Source of the DNA: Hyphomicrobiaceae bacterium UBA7697
Lineage (GTDB): Bacteria > Pseudomonadota > Alphaproteobacteria > Rhizobiales > Methyloligellaceae
NCBI GenBank assembly: GCA_002482645.1
Contig: DLGJ01000005.1
Span: 394,730-458,729 of the forward strand
Reading direction: 5' to 3'
Length of the DNA: 64,000 bases
Shown here: positions 1 through 8,935 of the stretch, in pieces
Layout: every line of letters starts with the position of its first letter
How positions within the stretch are numbered: the first letter of the stretch is position 1
Notes under the pieces: model-generated
What the model was told of the DNA's origin: nothing
Database searches by the model: none
The model's input: only the letters and a program-made list of their open reading frames with translations
Program-made: the position numbers and the translations under genes

Positions 1-2
1 AA

Positions 3-1127
3 GCGCTGATCAAGGCGGATGTGGAAGGAAACGGCCAGACCAGCCTGCCGCGTCTTGCCGCTATCGTGAACCTCATCGAATCCGGCAATCCGCTCTGGGC
101 GGATATTCTCGAAGCCATGATCGCCTCATGCTTCGACGACGTTCGTCGTACGGCGGGCGAGATGCTGGTCAAACAACAGGACGCCCCCCGCGAGTTCGGC
201 TCCATCATGGGCGAGATCTACGCGAGCCTGGGCTTCCTCGACGATCCGGTCTTACAGCGGCATCTTCAGTCATCGGACTTCTCGCTGGAAGCGCTGTGTC
301 ATCCGATGCGCGCCTGCAAAATCATTCTCATCGTTCCGGCGGAATATCTCAAGCAGCTCGCGCCCGTGCTGCGCCTGATGTTCACCGGCACCATGCTCTA
401 CAAGTCGCGCGCGCCGGGGGCTAAGCGCGTCATGATGCTGGTCGATGAAGCGGGGCAGCTAGGTTCGTTCGATGCGCTACTTCAAGCCTTCACCTATGGA
501 CGCGGGGCCGGGATACGTCCCTGGGCGTTCTTTCAGGATGCCGGGCAGATCACCCGCCATTACGGCGCGCCGGGATTGCAGGGCTTCATGGGCTCGGCGC
601 AGCTCCGCCAGTTCTTCGGCGTGCGCGACTATCAGACCGCGCAACTCGTCGCCAACATGCTGGGTTCCGAAACGCTCGAATATGACGATCCTCGTCAGCA
701 GGAAGCGGCCAAGAATATGAAGCGCCAGGCGCTGCAACGCGTCATGAACGGCGAAGACGCCTTCGCCGCCATGATCGATGCCGCCCATCACAGCCGCGCC
801 GCCCAAATCCGCACCAAGCAAGCGCGGAAGCTCATGACGGAAGAAGAGATCCTAAGCCTGCCGGAGGACCGGCAGATTCTCTTCATTTCCGGCAAGAACC
901 TGAAGCCGGTCTTCGCGCACAAATATCCGTACTTCACGCGCCGCGAGATGGCTGGGCGCTATCTACCCAATCCCTACCATCCGCCGAGCGATCGCGTCGC
1001 AATTGCCAGCTGGCGCGGGCGGCGCTGGCTGCGCGTTATCCGTGAGGGCGTGCCGGAAGCGTTTGCGGCTTTCCCCCAATACCGGGACGGGGAGTGGGCA
1101 TATTTGGAAGGGTACAAACCACGCTAA
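3..1127 (+). CDS. Type IV coupling protein VirD4/TraG family, C-terminal part (5' end outside window)
   Basis: The reading frame is open to the left edge, so the GTG at 21 is only an internal codon and the N-terminal membrane and Walker A part lies outside the window. Counting from that GTG, a hydrophobic strand ending in an acidic pair (VMMLVDEAG, residues 137-145) is a Walker B motif. The stretch after it, with a Gln-rich sensor-like FFQDAGQI, matches the VirD4/TraG coupling ATPases that deliver the relaxase-DNA complex to a conjugation channel at the inner membrane. Two small genes follow at 18 and 4 bp. With the mobC/relaxase pair at 7.2-8.9 kb, it marks the left side as conjugative or plasmid-derived DNA. 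The family call is firm; TraG versus VirD4 is not resolved. Confidence 0.8.
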   Translation, partial: ALIKADVEGNGQTSLPRLAAIVNLIESGNPLWADILEAMIASCFDDVRRTAGEMLVKQQDAPREFGSIMGEIYASLGFLDDPVLQRHLQSSDFSLEALCHPMRACKIILIVPAEYLKQLAPVLRLMFTGTMLYKSRAPGAKRVMMLVDEAGQLGSFDALLQAFTYGRGAGIRPWAFFQDAGQITRHYGAPGLQGFMGSAQLRQFFGVRDYQTAQLVANMLGSETLEYDDPRQQEAAKNMKRQALQRVMNGEDAFAAMIDAAHHSRAAQIRTKQARKLMTEEEILSLPEDRQILFISGKNLKPVFAHKYPYFTRREMAGRYLPNPYHPPSDRVAIASWRGRRWLRVIREGVPEAFAAFPQYRDGEWAYLEGYKPR

Positions 1128-1145
1128 CGAGAAAGGCAAACCACC

Positions 1146-1454
1146 ATGACAGAAGAAACCGAAACCAAGAAGAAGGGCCCAAGCCACATCGCTTACCAAG
1201 TACGAGACGGGGAAGGGGACAAGTCCTATTTCAATAGGATCGGTTCGGCCTGGCCGCATAAGGATGGCCAGGGCTTCAACATCCAGCTCGAGTCCCTTCC
1301 GGTGAACGGGCGCATCACCATCCGCTCCGCCAAGGACCGGGTGAAGGACATAAAAGACCACTTCCAGGAATCGGGCAGTGCGGGCATGGCTTCGCTCCAG
1401 CCCACGTCATCCAAACCCCGCAGCCGTAACGACGGCTCTGGCATGGAGCGCTAA
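1146..1454 (+). CDS. Small conjugation-associated hypothetical protein
   Basis: This 102-residue protein starts at an ATG preceded by a GAGAAAGG ribosome site, 18 bp after the coupling protein gene. It has a charged N-terminus, a central segment that reads like a compact beta-rich fold (residues 25-70, with SYFNRIGSAWPHKDGQGF) and a low-complexity Ser/Arg tail. I see no signal peptide or membrane segment. I do not recognise a named family. Position and spacing suggest co-transcription with the transfer gene upstream, so a plasmid-maintenance or transfer accessory role is an inference only. Confidence 0.6.
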   Translation: MTEETETKKKGPSHIAYQVRDGEGDKSYFNRIGSAWPHKDGQGFNIQLESLPVNGRITIRSAKDRVKDIKDHFQESGSAGMASLQPTSSKPRSRNDGSGMER

Positions 1455-1458
1455 AGTC

Positions 1459-1731
1459 ATGAAGGGGTTCGATCAAGCCTCAAGCGGCGTGGCCACCAAG
1501 GCGGAGCTGGATCAGCGCATCGCCGCCCGGCCCAAGCCGAAAGTCGAAATCCAGCTCACGCCACAAGGCGCGGAGGCCGTGGAAGTTCGCCGCGAAATCG
1601 ACCACGCCTCCGAACACCGCATCAAGCATCTCGAAGAACGGCTCCAGACCGCCCGCCAGGATTTCGAGAACAGCCACGCCCGCGCGCTCCAACGTGGCCG
1701 CGCCAAACAGGATTTTGACCGGAGGCGATGA
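1459..1731 (+). CDS. Small coiled-coil hypothetical protein of the transfer operon
   Basis: The 90-residue frame starts at ATG 1459, 4 bp after the upstream stop. A longer reading from 1378 would overlap the upstream gene, so I prefer 1459. Residues 40-85 are rich in Glu, Arg, Ala and Leu with heptad-like spacing (HRIKHLEERLQTARQDFEN) and should form a coiled coil. No enzyme motif is visible. It closes the three-gene transfer block; the next 300 bp are non-coding. Function unknown. Confidence 0.5.
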   Translation: MKGFDQASSGVATKAELDQRIAARPKPKVEIQLTPQGAEAVEVRREIDHASEHRIKHLEERLQTARQDFENSHARALQRGRAKQDFDRRR

Positions 1732-2035
1732 TTCAAGTTGCCATTTAAGCTAACTTTGCCAACTAGATTGGACGCTTATTGGTCACGGCAGATCGCCGAA
1801 CATGATCCGCAACTGGCGTACCCGAGATTCTCAGGTGAACTCGCACACACTGCCTCTTGACCCAAAGCGGCCATCTGTTCCGTACCCTCCGAAGCCGAGC
1901 TCTTTGGGGGATTCTCAGCGCCCCTCGACTGACATAGGTCAGAATAATTGAGGTGTCGCGTTATCCAAGCTAGCCTACCTCCTTCAAACGGGCTCGCTAA
2001 TTTGCGGGCCTTGCGATCGGGGTTTCACGCGCCAA
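1732..2035. other. Intergenic region before the AraC gene
   Basis: About 300 bp with no convincing ORF on either strand. It is the junction between plasmid transfer genes and the cargo cassette. I see no transposon end, attachment-site repeat or clear promoter. Confidence 0.5.
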
Positions 2036-3040
2036 ATGCATCGATCCTCCCCAGTTTGGGCTCAGGCGAGCCGGGCTTTGGAGTCCGGTGGTAATTGGAC
2101 ACGAATAGGAATTTCCCGCATTGAAGAATTGAGCGATGCGGTTTACGGGGCGGGACTCGAAGCCATACAGATGTCGCCGGGGCCGGTCACTGGCAGTCTC
2201 GCTTTCGCTGAGCATGACGGACTGCTGTTCAGCACAGGTTATATCGGAGGTCGGGTCGCGCTAAGAGGCCCCCTGTCAGAAACCCTGGTCACGCTCGGCA
2301 TTGGCGTCAGGCTCGTCGGGGGGACCCGCCATTGGCTCAACGAGGTCACGACCGGTGACTGCGGCATATTCATGCCGGGTGACGATCATGACGCATTGTA
2401 TGCGCCGGGATCGATCTATGCCTCGGTCACGTTATCATTCGACCGCCTTGAGGCGTTGGCCGAAGATCGTGGCCTGATCGTGGACTTACGTTCTCTGGGC
2501 GGCACCGGCGTTCATTCACGGCGCTTGTCTGACGATGCGGCAGCCAAGCTTGAAGAACAATATGAGGCGCTTCATGCCGGTAGGCAGACGCACGAATCCG
2601 GTGTCAAAGTCCTCGGCAATCGCTTCCTAGACATGTTTATCCAACACGTCGGACGCCAACCGCGACCGTCGATCGGCGGCACCGATCCGCGAGGCCATGC
2701 CCGTATCGTTGCTCGCGCTCGCGCCTATATTCTTGAGCACCTCGAACGTCCCCTGAGCATTGACGAGATCGCTCATGCTGCTCATGCGTCGCGCCGCACG
2801 CTGTTCAGGGCATTCAGTCAAGTCTTCGACGAAACGCCTCAGGCCTATGTACGGAAGCTCCGGCTTCACCGCATCCGACAAGACCTCGCCTCTGAGTCCG
2901 AACGTGCCTGCACGGTGGCACTCGTCGCCAATCGTTGGGGCATTGGACAGTTGGGACGGTTTGCCCGCTGGTACCGTGAGCTATTCGGCGAGAATCCGTC
3001 CCAAACCCTTGCGTGGCGCCCCAACACGCCACCAGTGTGA
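2036..3040 (+). CDS. AraC-family transcriptional regulator
   Basis: This 334-residue protein has an N-terminal ligand-binding-like half (about residues 40-200, with the beta-rich GDCGIFMPGDD stretch typical of AraC cupin-type domains) and a C-terminal double helix-turn-helix (about 228-330; LSIDEIAHAAHASRRTLFRAF then a degenerate second helix ending GENPSQTL). No clear Shine-Dalgarno precedes ATG 2036, so the start may lie downstream. It is the first gene of a cassette with an outer-membrane protein and two DUF1254 proteins on the same strand, 105 bp downstream. The likely role is activation of that cassette in response to a small organic ligand; the ligand is unknown. Confidence 0.85.
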   Translation: MHRSSPVWAQASRALESGGNWTRIGISRIEELSDAVYGAGLEAIQMSPGPVTGSLAFAEHDGLLFSTGYIGGRVALRGPLSETLVTLGIGVRLVGGTRHWLNEVTTGDCGIFMPGDDHDALYAPGSIYASVTLSFDRLEALAEDRGLIVDLRSLGGTGVHSRRLSDDAAAKLEEQYEALHAGRQTHESGVKVLGNRFLDMFIQHVGRQPRPSIGGTDPRGHARIVARARAYILEHLERPLSIDEIAHAAHASRRTLFRAFSQVFDETPQAYVRKLRLHRIRQDLASESERACTVALVANRWGIGQLGRFARWYRELFGENPSQTLAWRPNTPPV

Positions 3041-3145
3041 AGGCAAATTGGCACGATCCGAATAGATCGAGCAGGCCGCTGAGGCTAGGCTTGGGTCAAA
3101 ATATTCGCTTGCTGGGACGTCTCGGACCAGCGGGGGAGGAGTGTC

Positions 3146-3952
3146 ATGTCTCGATTTCGCATTGGGCGGCTGGCGTGCGCCACCTTGCTCGCCTCAGGGC
3201 TTTCGTCAGCCCGGGCGCAGGACGGCAATCTTGCCCAGCAGGCGCAGAACCCGATCGCCAATCTGATTTCGATCCCGTTCCAGAACAACACGAACTTCGG
3301 TGTCGGACCGTTCGAGAACGATCAGAACATCCTCAATATTCAGCCTGTCATCCCGTTCACGCTGAACGAGGACTGGAACCTGGTGACGCGCTGGATCTTG
3401 CCGGTGGTCTATCAGCCGCCGGTCTATCACGGCGATGAGAGCGATTTCGGCCTTGGCAATTTCAATCCGAGCTTCTTCTTCGTCAATCAGGTCAGCCCGA
3501 CGCTCATGGTCGGGGCCGGTCCGACGTTCCTGCTGCCGACGGCCACGGACAGCAGCTTAGGTCCCGAGAAATGGGGCGCCGGTCCGACGGCGGCGATTGT
3601 GTGGACTCCGGGAAAATGGGTGGTCGGCGCGCTCGTGAACAATATCTGGTCCTTCGCGGGTGACTCGAGCGATCCTGACGTGAACGCGTTCCTGTTCCAG
3701 TACTTCGTGAACTACAACCTCAAGCACGGCTGGTATCTCACCTCCGCGCCGATCATGACCGCCAACTGGGAAGCGCCGACTGACGACCAGTGGACACTGC
3801 CGCTCGGCGGCGGCGTGGGCCGCGTGTTCAACATCGGCTCCCAGCCCGTGAACATGTCCTTGCAGGCCTACGACAATGTCATCACGCCCGAAGGCGGGCC
3901 GGACTGGCAGGCCCGCTTCCAGGTGCAATTGCTGTTCCCTACCGGAGGGTGA
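3146..3952 (+). CDS. Exported outer-membrane beta-barrel protein (transporter-like, MetA/phenol-pathway porin family)
   Basis: This 268-residue protein starts at ATG 3146 after a strong GGAGGAG site. It has a signal peptide of about 25 residues ending SARAQ. The mature protein alternates aromatic and polar residues in strands (LVTRWILPVVYQPPVY, WVVGALVNNIWSF, YLTSAPIMTANW) and ends with a hydrophobic strand FQVQLLF, as expected for an outer-membrane barrel. It resembles the neuromedin-U/MetA-like putative transporter proteins found beside aromatic or DUF1254 gene sets. It probably forms a substrate channel serving the two exported DUF1254 proteins downstream (46 and about 1,530 bp away). The substrate is unknown. 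Confidence 0.7.
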   Translation: MSRFRIGRLACATLLASGLSSARAQDGNLAQQAQNPIANLISIPFQNNTNFGVGPFENDQNILNIQPVIPFTLNEDWNLVTRWILPVVYQPPVYHGDESDFGLGNFNPSFFFVNQVSPTLMVGAGPTFLLPTATDSSLGPEKWGAGPTAAIVWTPGKWVVGALVNNIWSFAGDSSDPDVNAFLFQYFVNYNLKHGWYLTSAPIMTANWEAPTDDQWTLPLGGGVGRVFNIGSQPVNMSLQAYDNVITPEGGPDWQARFQVQLLFPTGG

Positions 3953-3998
3953 GGACCATCTCAGGCTGACGAAAATAGTACCAAGGAGGAGACGGTTG

Positions 3999-5462
3999 AT
4001 GAAAAGTGCGTTGGTATCGTTTGCCGCCGCTATGGCTCTTGTTTGTACGGCAGCAACTCACTCGGTCGCGCTTGCGGAACAAAAGCCGCCCAGTTTCGCC
4101 GATCTCTCCAAGCCCTCTGCGGACGTTACTCCGCAGCCGGGATACGTCCGGGCCGTCGCGCGCACTGCCTACATCTGGGGCTGGCCGATGGTGAACATGC
4201 TGAACCGCTACACCAGAATTACGCAGGCTCCCGAGCCTGCATTGATGGACGGGGTCATCCCGGTGGCGCCGCGAGGCCACCTCGCCATGCTCCACGACTA
4301 CATCAAACCCAGCCAAAGATTTGTCGTCTGCCCCAACCAGGACGTGGTCTACGGGCTCGGCTTCTTCCAGCTCGACACCGAGCCGGTCGTCATTCAGGTG
4401 CCGGATTTCGGCGACCGGTTTTGGGTCTACGCACTCTATGACCAGCGCACCGACCAATTTGGCGAACTGGGCAAACCTTATGGTACCAAGCCGGGCTTTT
4501 ATCTGCTCGCCGGTCCGAACTGGAAAGGCGACGTGCCCGATGGCATCACCGGTGTGGTACGCTCCTCGACCTCACTCGCCAATGCCGTCCCGCGTGTGTT
4601 CCAGAACGACACCGACGCGGACCGTGCCGCGATCCAGCCCGTCATCAATATGATTGTCGCCTATCCGCTTTCCGAGTTCGACGGGAAGATGAAGACGAAG
4701 GATTGGAGCAAGCTGCCCACCATCCCCAACCCCGCGCAAAAGGGCGATGCCGAGACTGCGTGGGTGGTGCCCGAGAAGTTCTTCGATCAGCTTCCAGAAG
4801 TGCTTGAGGCCGTGGCCCCACTCCCGGGAGAAGAGGCGCTGTACGCGCAGTTCCGCTGGCTGATGGACATTGCGGTGAAGGACCCGGCTCTCAAGAAGGT
4901 CATGGTGGAGGAAGCGGTTGCGACCGAGAAGGAGGTGATCGCGCCCTTCTTCGAGTGGAAGCACAACGGTAAGCCTGCCGGAAATGGCTGGAACCGCTCG
5001 CTGCACAACGCCGTGTGGGGCGTCGACTACTACGACCGCACCGGCACGGCAAAGTCGAACATTTTCGACAATCGCCCGAATGAGACCCAGTACTTATACA
5101 CCGACAACGACGCTTCGGGCGAACAGCTCGACGGATCGAAGACCTATTCGATCACCTTCGCCAAAGGTCAGGAGCCGCCCGTCAACGGGTTCTGGTCGCT
5201 CACGCTTTACAACAAGTATCACTTCTTTGAGCCGAACGATCTGAACCGCTTCTCGCTCGGCACCAAGAATCAGGACCTTAAGCGCAACGAGGACGGCTCG
5301 CTGACGCTCTATGCCGGTGAGGCGTCGCCCGGGAACGACAAGGAGAGCAACTGGATACCGGCGCCCAAGGGGCCGTTCTCGCTCTATATCCGCGCTTATT
5401 GGGGCAAGAACGGCATTCTGGACGGCTCCTGGCAGCCGCCGAAGATCGAAGTCGTCCAGTAG
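3999..5462 (+). CDS. Exported DUF1254/DUF1214 domain protein, first copy
   Basis: I take ATG 3999 as start: it follows AAGGAGGA by 8 bp and opens a clear signal peptide (MKSALVSFAAAMALVCTA, cleavage near AQ/AE at about residue 27). The mature protein carries the DUF1254 region (about residues 50-190, AYIWGWPMVNM and PNQDVVYGLGFFQLD) and a C-terminal DUF1214 beta-domain (about 370-480, GFWSLTLYNKYHFF). These periplasmic proteins are widespread and their biochemistry is not settled. Some lie in catabolic or stress-response gene sets. It is followed at 18 bp by a diverged paralogue, so the pair probably works together. Confidence 0.8.
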   Translation: MKSALVSFAAAMALVCTAATHSVALAEQKPPSFADLSKPSADVTPQPGYVRAVARTAYIWGWPMVNMLNRYTRITQAPEPALMDGVIPVAPRGHLAMLHDYIKPSQRFVVCPNQDVVYGLGFFQLDTEPVVIQVPDFGDRFWVYALYDQRTDQFGELGKPYGTKPGFYLLAGPNWKGDVPDGITGVVRSSTSLANAVPRVFQNDTDADRAAIQPVINMIVAYPLSEFDGKMKTKDWSKLPTIPNPAQKGDAETAWVVPEKFFDQLPEVLEAVAPLPGEEALYAQFRWLMDIAVKDPALKKVMVEEAVATEKEVIAPFFEWKHNGKPAGNGWNRSLHNAVWGVDYYDRTGTAKSNIFDNRPNETQYLYTDNDASGEQLDGSKTYSITFAKGQEPPVNGFWSLTLYNKYHFFEPNDLNRFSLGTKNQDLKRNEDGSLTLYAGEASPGNDKESNWIPAPKGPFSLYIRAYWGKNGILDGSWQPPKIEVVQ

Positions 5463-5480
5463 CGGGAGGAGATAGCTTCC

Positions 5481-7019
5481 ATGAAGAGTGATGCGTTTGT
5501 TTCAACTGCCACAGCGATTCTTATGTTGGCGGGAGCCGCGAGCGATAGTGCTCTCGCGCAAACCGATCGCTTCGAAGCCCTTGCTGATCTGCCGTTTGAG
5601 CAGAATCGGGCGACGCCGGAAACGGCGCAGACACTTCTGGATGAGCTGGAATTCCAGCAGGCCACGCAGGCTTACCTGTGGGCCATGCCGCTCATCAATA
5701 CGCTCGGCATGAAGTTTGGCTCCGAGGAAGTATTCGGCGCGGGCTACAACGTCCTTCCAGTGTGGAAGGAGCGGCTCGACCCAAAGACGCTCGTCACCAC
5801 GCCCAATTCGGACGTGCTCTACGCCATGAGTTACGTGGATATGGGCGAGACGGGGCCGATCGTCTTCGAGGCGCCGCCGAACCTCCAAGGCATCCTGCTC
5901 GATTTCTGGCAACGGCCGATCCCCGTGGACGGCGGCACGTTCTTCGGGGATGTCGGTCTGCCCGGTCCCGATGCCGGTAAGGGCGGCAAGTTCCTTGTCC
6001 TGCCGCCAGGTTATGACGGCGACGTGCCGGAGGGCTACTATGTCTACCGATCTGGCACGAACAACCTCTTCATCTTCCTGCGCGCCTTCTATCAAGATCC
6101 CGACGACCTCACGCCCGCTGTGAAGTTGATGGAGCAGGCGAAAATCTACCCGCTCAACCTGCCGGAGGACGAGCGCAAGCCGATGAAGTTTCCGAATGCC
6201 TCGGGCGTGTCCGCGAACATGTTGCCGCGTTCCGACGCAACCGCATTCGAGCAACTCAAATGGCTCGTCGACAGCGAAGGCGAGAGCCTCGCCAGCGCTG
6301 ATGGGTTGGGACTTCTCGCCAATGTCGGCATTATCGCGGGACGGCCATTTGAGCCGAATGCCAAACAGCGAACGATTTTAGATGCCGCAGCGAAGACGGC
6401 TTACAAGACCAGCCGCGTGATCGGCACGCAGCCGGAGATCGGCGGTCGTGACCTCCGTGTCTACAAAGACCGGAAGTGGGTCAATCCGATCAATAACGTC
6501 ACGGAGCCCGGTGCCGAGAAGACTCTGGATCTGACCTGGCGCAACAAGGCGGCAGGCTTTTACGAGATCGAGCCTCGGGTGTGGATGTTCACCGATTACT
6601 ACTCACTCAGCCCCGGCATGGTATCGCTGACGCCCGGCAAGGGCGCGTTCTACGTCATTGCTTTCGAAGACGCCGATGGCGATGCGCTCTCGGGTGACGC
6701 TTCCTACAAAGTCACGCTGCCGCCTGATGTGCCTGCAGAGCTGTTCTGGTCCCTAACACTCTACGAGGCCGAGAACGCATCCGGTCTCGCCACCGATGCC
6801 CGGCGCTTCCCGTCGCTCGGCTCGCGCGATGAACCTGTGCAGAACGCCGACGGGACAACGACGCTCTATGTGGGACCAAAGGCGCCGGACGGTAAAGAGG
6901 TCAACTGGCTGCCCACGGCACCGGGCCGCGGCTTTTTTGCAATCCTCAGGCTCTACGGGCCCGGCGAGAAAGCCATTGACTATAGCTGGACACCGGGAGA
7001 CTTCGAGAAGGTGGAGTGA
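5481..7019 (+). CDS. Exported DUF1254/DUF1214 domain protein, second copy
   Basis: This 512-residue protein has a signal peptide (residues 1-26, ending DSALAQ), a DUF1254 region (about 55-190; AYLWAMPLINTLGMK, TTPNSDVLYAMSYVDM) and a DUF1214 region near the C-terminus (ELFWSLTLYEAENASG). A GGGAGGAG site lies upstream. It shares the architecture of the preceding protein but is clearly divergent, so this is an old paralogous pair and not a recent duplication. It is the last gene of the AraC-porin-DUF1254-DUF1254 cassette. Function is inferred only as periplasmic, substrate unknown. Confidence 0.8.
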   Translation: MKSDAFVSTATAILMLAGAASDSALAQTDRFEALADLPFEQNRATPETAQTLLDELEFQQATQAYLWAMPLINTLGMKFGSEEVFGAGYNVLPVWKERLDPKTLVTTPNSDVLYAMSYVDMGETGPIVFEAPPNLQGILLDFWQRPIPVDGGTFFGDVGLPGPDAGKGGKFLVLPPGYDGDVPEGYYVYRSGTNNLFIFLRAFYQDPDDLTPAVKLMEQAKIYPLNLPEDERKPMKFPNASGVSANMLPRSDATAFEQLKWLVDSEGESLASADGLGLLANVGIIAGRPFEPNAKQRTILDAAAKTAYKTSRVIGTQPEIGGRDLRVYKDRKWVNPINNVTEPGAEKTLDLTWRNKAAGFYEIEPRVWMFTDYYSLSPGMVSLTPGKGAFYVIAFEDADGDALSGDASYKVTLPPDVPAELFWSLTLYEAENASGLATDARRFPSLGSRDEPVQNADGTTTLYVGPKAPDGKEVNWLPTAPGRGFFAILRLYGPGEKAIDYSWTPGDFEKVE

Positions 7020-7137
7020 ATCTGTGCGAGATGTGAGAGCGTGCTTGGGTCCTCTCGTGGCACGAAGCGGACTTCGCAAGTTGCGACTTCAGGGTCCTGA
7101 TCGCGCTCACTAAGTGGACCCGAAGTCTGTCTACGTT

Positions 7138-7160
7138 CTAATCTGAGGATTGCAGATTAG
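7138..7160. terminator. Stem-loop between cassette end and relaxase end
   Basis: CTAATCTG (7138-7145) and CAGATTAG (7153-7160) form a perfect 8-bp stem with a 7-nt loop, lying between two convergent genes. There is no long T-run, so it is at most a weak bidirectional terminator. Confidence 0.4.
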
Positions 7161-7178
7161 ATCGTGCGGGGATCAGAC

Positions 7179-8516
7179 CTATCTCCCGAAATCGTTCCCG
7201 GAGCCGCGCTTCGGCGGACCACTCGTCGTGCGCGCTTCTGCCGACCTTTCTCCGTGCGACCGTTCTGCGCTACGCCTGCGGAACTCTTTTGATAGAGCCG
7301 AGCGCGGAGACAGCTGGTGCACTTTCTTCTGGTCCCGCCGCAGTTCCCGCAATAGTTCCGCATGTCGGTCCCGGATCGCGCGGATTTGCTGTTGGAGTGC
7401 CTGGCGCTCCTGGAGCTGGGCATCGATCAGCCGTTCACGCTGCGCCCAGTCGCGCTGGACAGCGGCAAACGCTTCGCGTTCGTTCTGCTTGCGGATTTGC
7501 CCGTGCTTGCCGGTGATGCGGCTCCAAATGCCTTTGAAGCCGGTATCGAACCGCGCGGCGCGGGTGCGGCATTCCTCGGTCCAGCGATCGTTCTGACGCT
7601 CTCTGAGCTTTGAGCGTTCCAGCCGGTGCTGCGCGGTCATTTGCTGGCGCTTCTTCTCCAGCGGAGATAGGGCGCGTCGCTTCATCGCCTCGGCTTCGCC
7701 CTGGTGGCGCTGGAAGGCGGCGGTCAGATCCTTCGCGAGCTGGGCCTTGGCCTCATCCACGCTGGGCAGGTCGCCCGACTCGCCCAGCCGCGCCTTGATC
7801 TCTTTGGTCTTCTTTCCGGCATAGCGGGCGACGGACAGCGCTTCCCCCTCATGGGTCACCGCGACGAATCCGCGCCGGTCGCCTTTGGCCAGAGTGATGC
7901 CGCGTGCCCTGAGGGCCTGTGCAAACGATGCGCGGGAATCCGACGCGGCCCAGCATTCCTGCATCAATGCTTTGAGGTCGCGTGCGTCGCGGCCAATGCG
8001 CTTGGCTTGTTGCCATTCGGCCAAAGTGAAGTTGCGCGGGTCGGCCTCACCGCTGTTCATCAGCCCGCGCGGCAGCTTCCATCCGTTCTCTATATAGAGT
8101 TCCCGCGAGAGGTCGCGCAGCTTGAGCTTGAAGTGGGAGAGATTCTTCGCCGTCATCGTCTCCGCATCGATGCGCGACCAAACCGCGTGGCAGTGCCTGC
8201 GGCCTTCCTTCTCGTGAAACACGATGACGCGCGGGTGCCCGGTAAGGCCGTTCTTGTCTTCGATGCGAGTGATGGCGTCTTCGAAGGTATCGACGGGAAC
8301 GCGCTTCTGCTGCGGCGGGCTCAGCGAGACGGAAAATAGGAACTGCCTGCACTTCGTGCCGCGACTGACCGCATAGGCTTCCTTGAGCGCGCCGACGACA
8401 TCATCCGAGACAAAGCCGCGAATGTCGTGCAGTTCGACATGTTCGTTTTCGTCGGTGCGGAGAAGATGCTGGCCGAGCTGCTTGCCGCCGCCGCGCTGTG
8501 AGGCTTTCAGGATCAT
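7179..8516 (-). CDS. Relaxase / mobilization nuclease (MobP/VirD2-like)
   Basis: In this 445-residue protein the N-terminal relaxase domain (about 1-230) contains the metal-binding signature HEKEGRRHCHAVWSRID (His101, His108, His110). Before it is the HDIRGFVSDD stretch seen in plasmid relaxases. The C-terminal half is a long Arg/Glu/Gln-rich helical region (about 270-445) likely to form coiled coils. It starts 2 bp after the stop of the mobC-like gene, so the two form one minus-strand operon. It would nick oriT and stay bound to the transferred strand. The domain looks complete, so mobilization in trans remains possible. Confidence 0.85.
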   Translation of the reverse strand: MILKASQRGGGKQLGQHLLRTDENEHVELHDIRGFVSDDVVGALKEAYAVSRGTKCRQFLFSVSLSPPQQKRVPVDTFEDAITRIEDKNGLTGHPRVIVFHEKEGRRHCHAVWSRIDAETMTAKNLSHFKLKLRDLSRELYIENGWKLPRGLMNSGEADPRNFTLAEWQQAKRIGRDARDLKALMQECWAASDSRASFAQALRARGITLAKGDRRGFVAVTHEGEALSVARYAGKKTKEIKARLGESGDLPSVDEAKAQLAKDLTAAFQRHQGEAEAMKRRALSPLEKKRQQMTAQHRLERSKLRERQNDRWTEECRTRAARFDTGFKGIWSRITGKHGQIRKQNEREAFAAVQRDWAQRERLIDAQLQERQALQQQIRAIRDRHAELLRELRRDQKKVHQLSPRSALSKEFRRRSAERSHGERSAEARTTSGPPKRGSGNDFGR

Positions 8517-8518
8517 TG

Positions 8519-8890
8519 CTAGCGCTCCTGAATGCCCAGCGCCTTCATCAGCAGGGCTTTCATCGCGGCCATGTCGCGGCAGGCTTGATGCAGGTCTGCC
8601 TCAAGCTCGGGCGCTACGGGCAGCGCGCCTATCCTCGCGGCTCTGGCGATCTCGCGCAGGCTGCTGGCGAAGTCAGCCCGCCCCAGCTTTGCCAGCACAG
8701 CCGCAAGCGCGGCTTGGTCTTTGGATGGTGCCCGGCGCGGAGGGGGCCGGTTGTCATTGGCGGCAAACAGGTACTCGCGGACGTAGCTGCCGATCGGCTG
8801 GCCGTTTGCGCGGGCTTCCAACTCCGCCCGCTCCTCGTTTGAGAGGCGGAAAGAAAAGGGCCGGGTCTTATTTGCTGCACCTTTCTGCAT
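8519..8890 (-). CDS. MobC-like relaxosome accessory protein
   Basis: This 123-residue protein begins with a basic leader and RPFSFRLSNEERAELEARANG, the N-terminal DNA-binding (ribbon-helix-helix type) signature of MobC-like proteins, followed by GSYVREYLF and helical segments. Such proteins bind oriT and help the relaxase open the strand. It is upstream of the relaxase by 2 bp, and its 5' coding end lies inside a segment repeated at 9581-9695. Confidence 0.75.
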   Translation of the reverse strand: MQKGAANKTRPFSFRLSNEERAELEARANGQPIGSYVREYLFAANDNRPPPRRAPSKDQAALAAVLAKLGRADFASSLREIARAARIGALPVAPELEADLHQACRDMAAMKALLMKALGIQER

Positions 8891-8935
8891 CCATTCAGGA
8901 TGACACGATGCGGGACGGTTCTTGGGTGAATGCCG
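8820..8935. repeat. Imperfect direct repeat, copy A (mobC 5' end plus upstream DNA)
   Basis: This segment covers the first codons of mobC and about 45 bp upstream of it. It matches 9581-9695 in the same orientation along its whole length with scattered mismatches. The upstream, non-coding part is best conserved (CATCCATTCAGG, TGACACGATGCGG, GGTTCTTGGG, GAATG). Conservation beyond the coding part suggests a binding or nick site, possibly oriT or the mobC operator. Confidence 0.65.

Noticed and set aside
3049..3064. TTGGCACG element considered as a sigma-54 promoter before the outer-membrane protein gene
   Set aside because: No GC doublet at the -12 distance; only half of the consensus is present.
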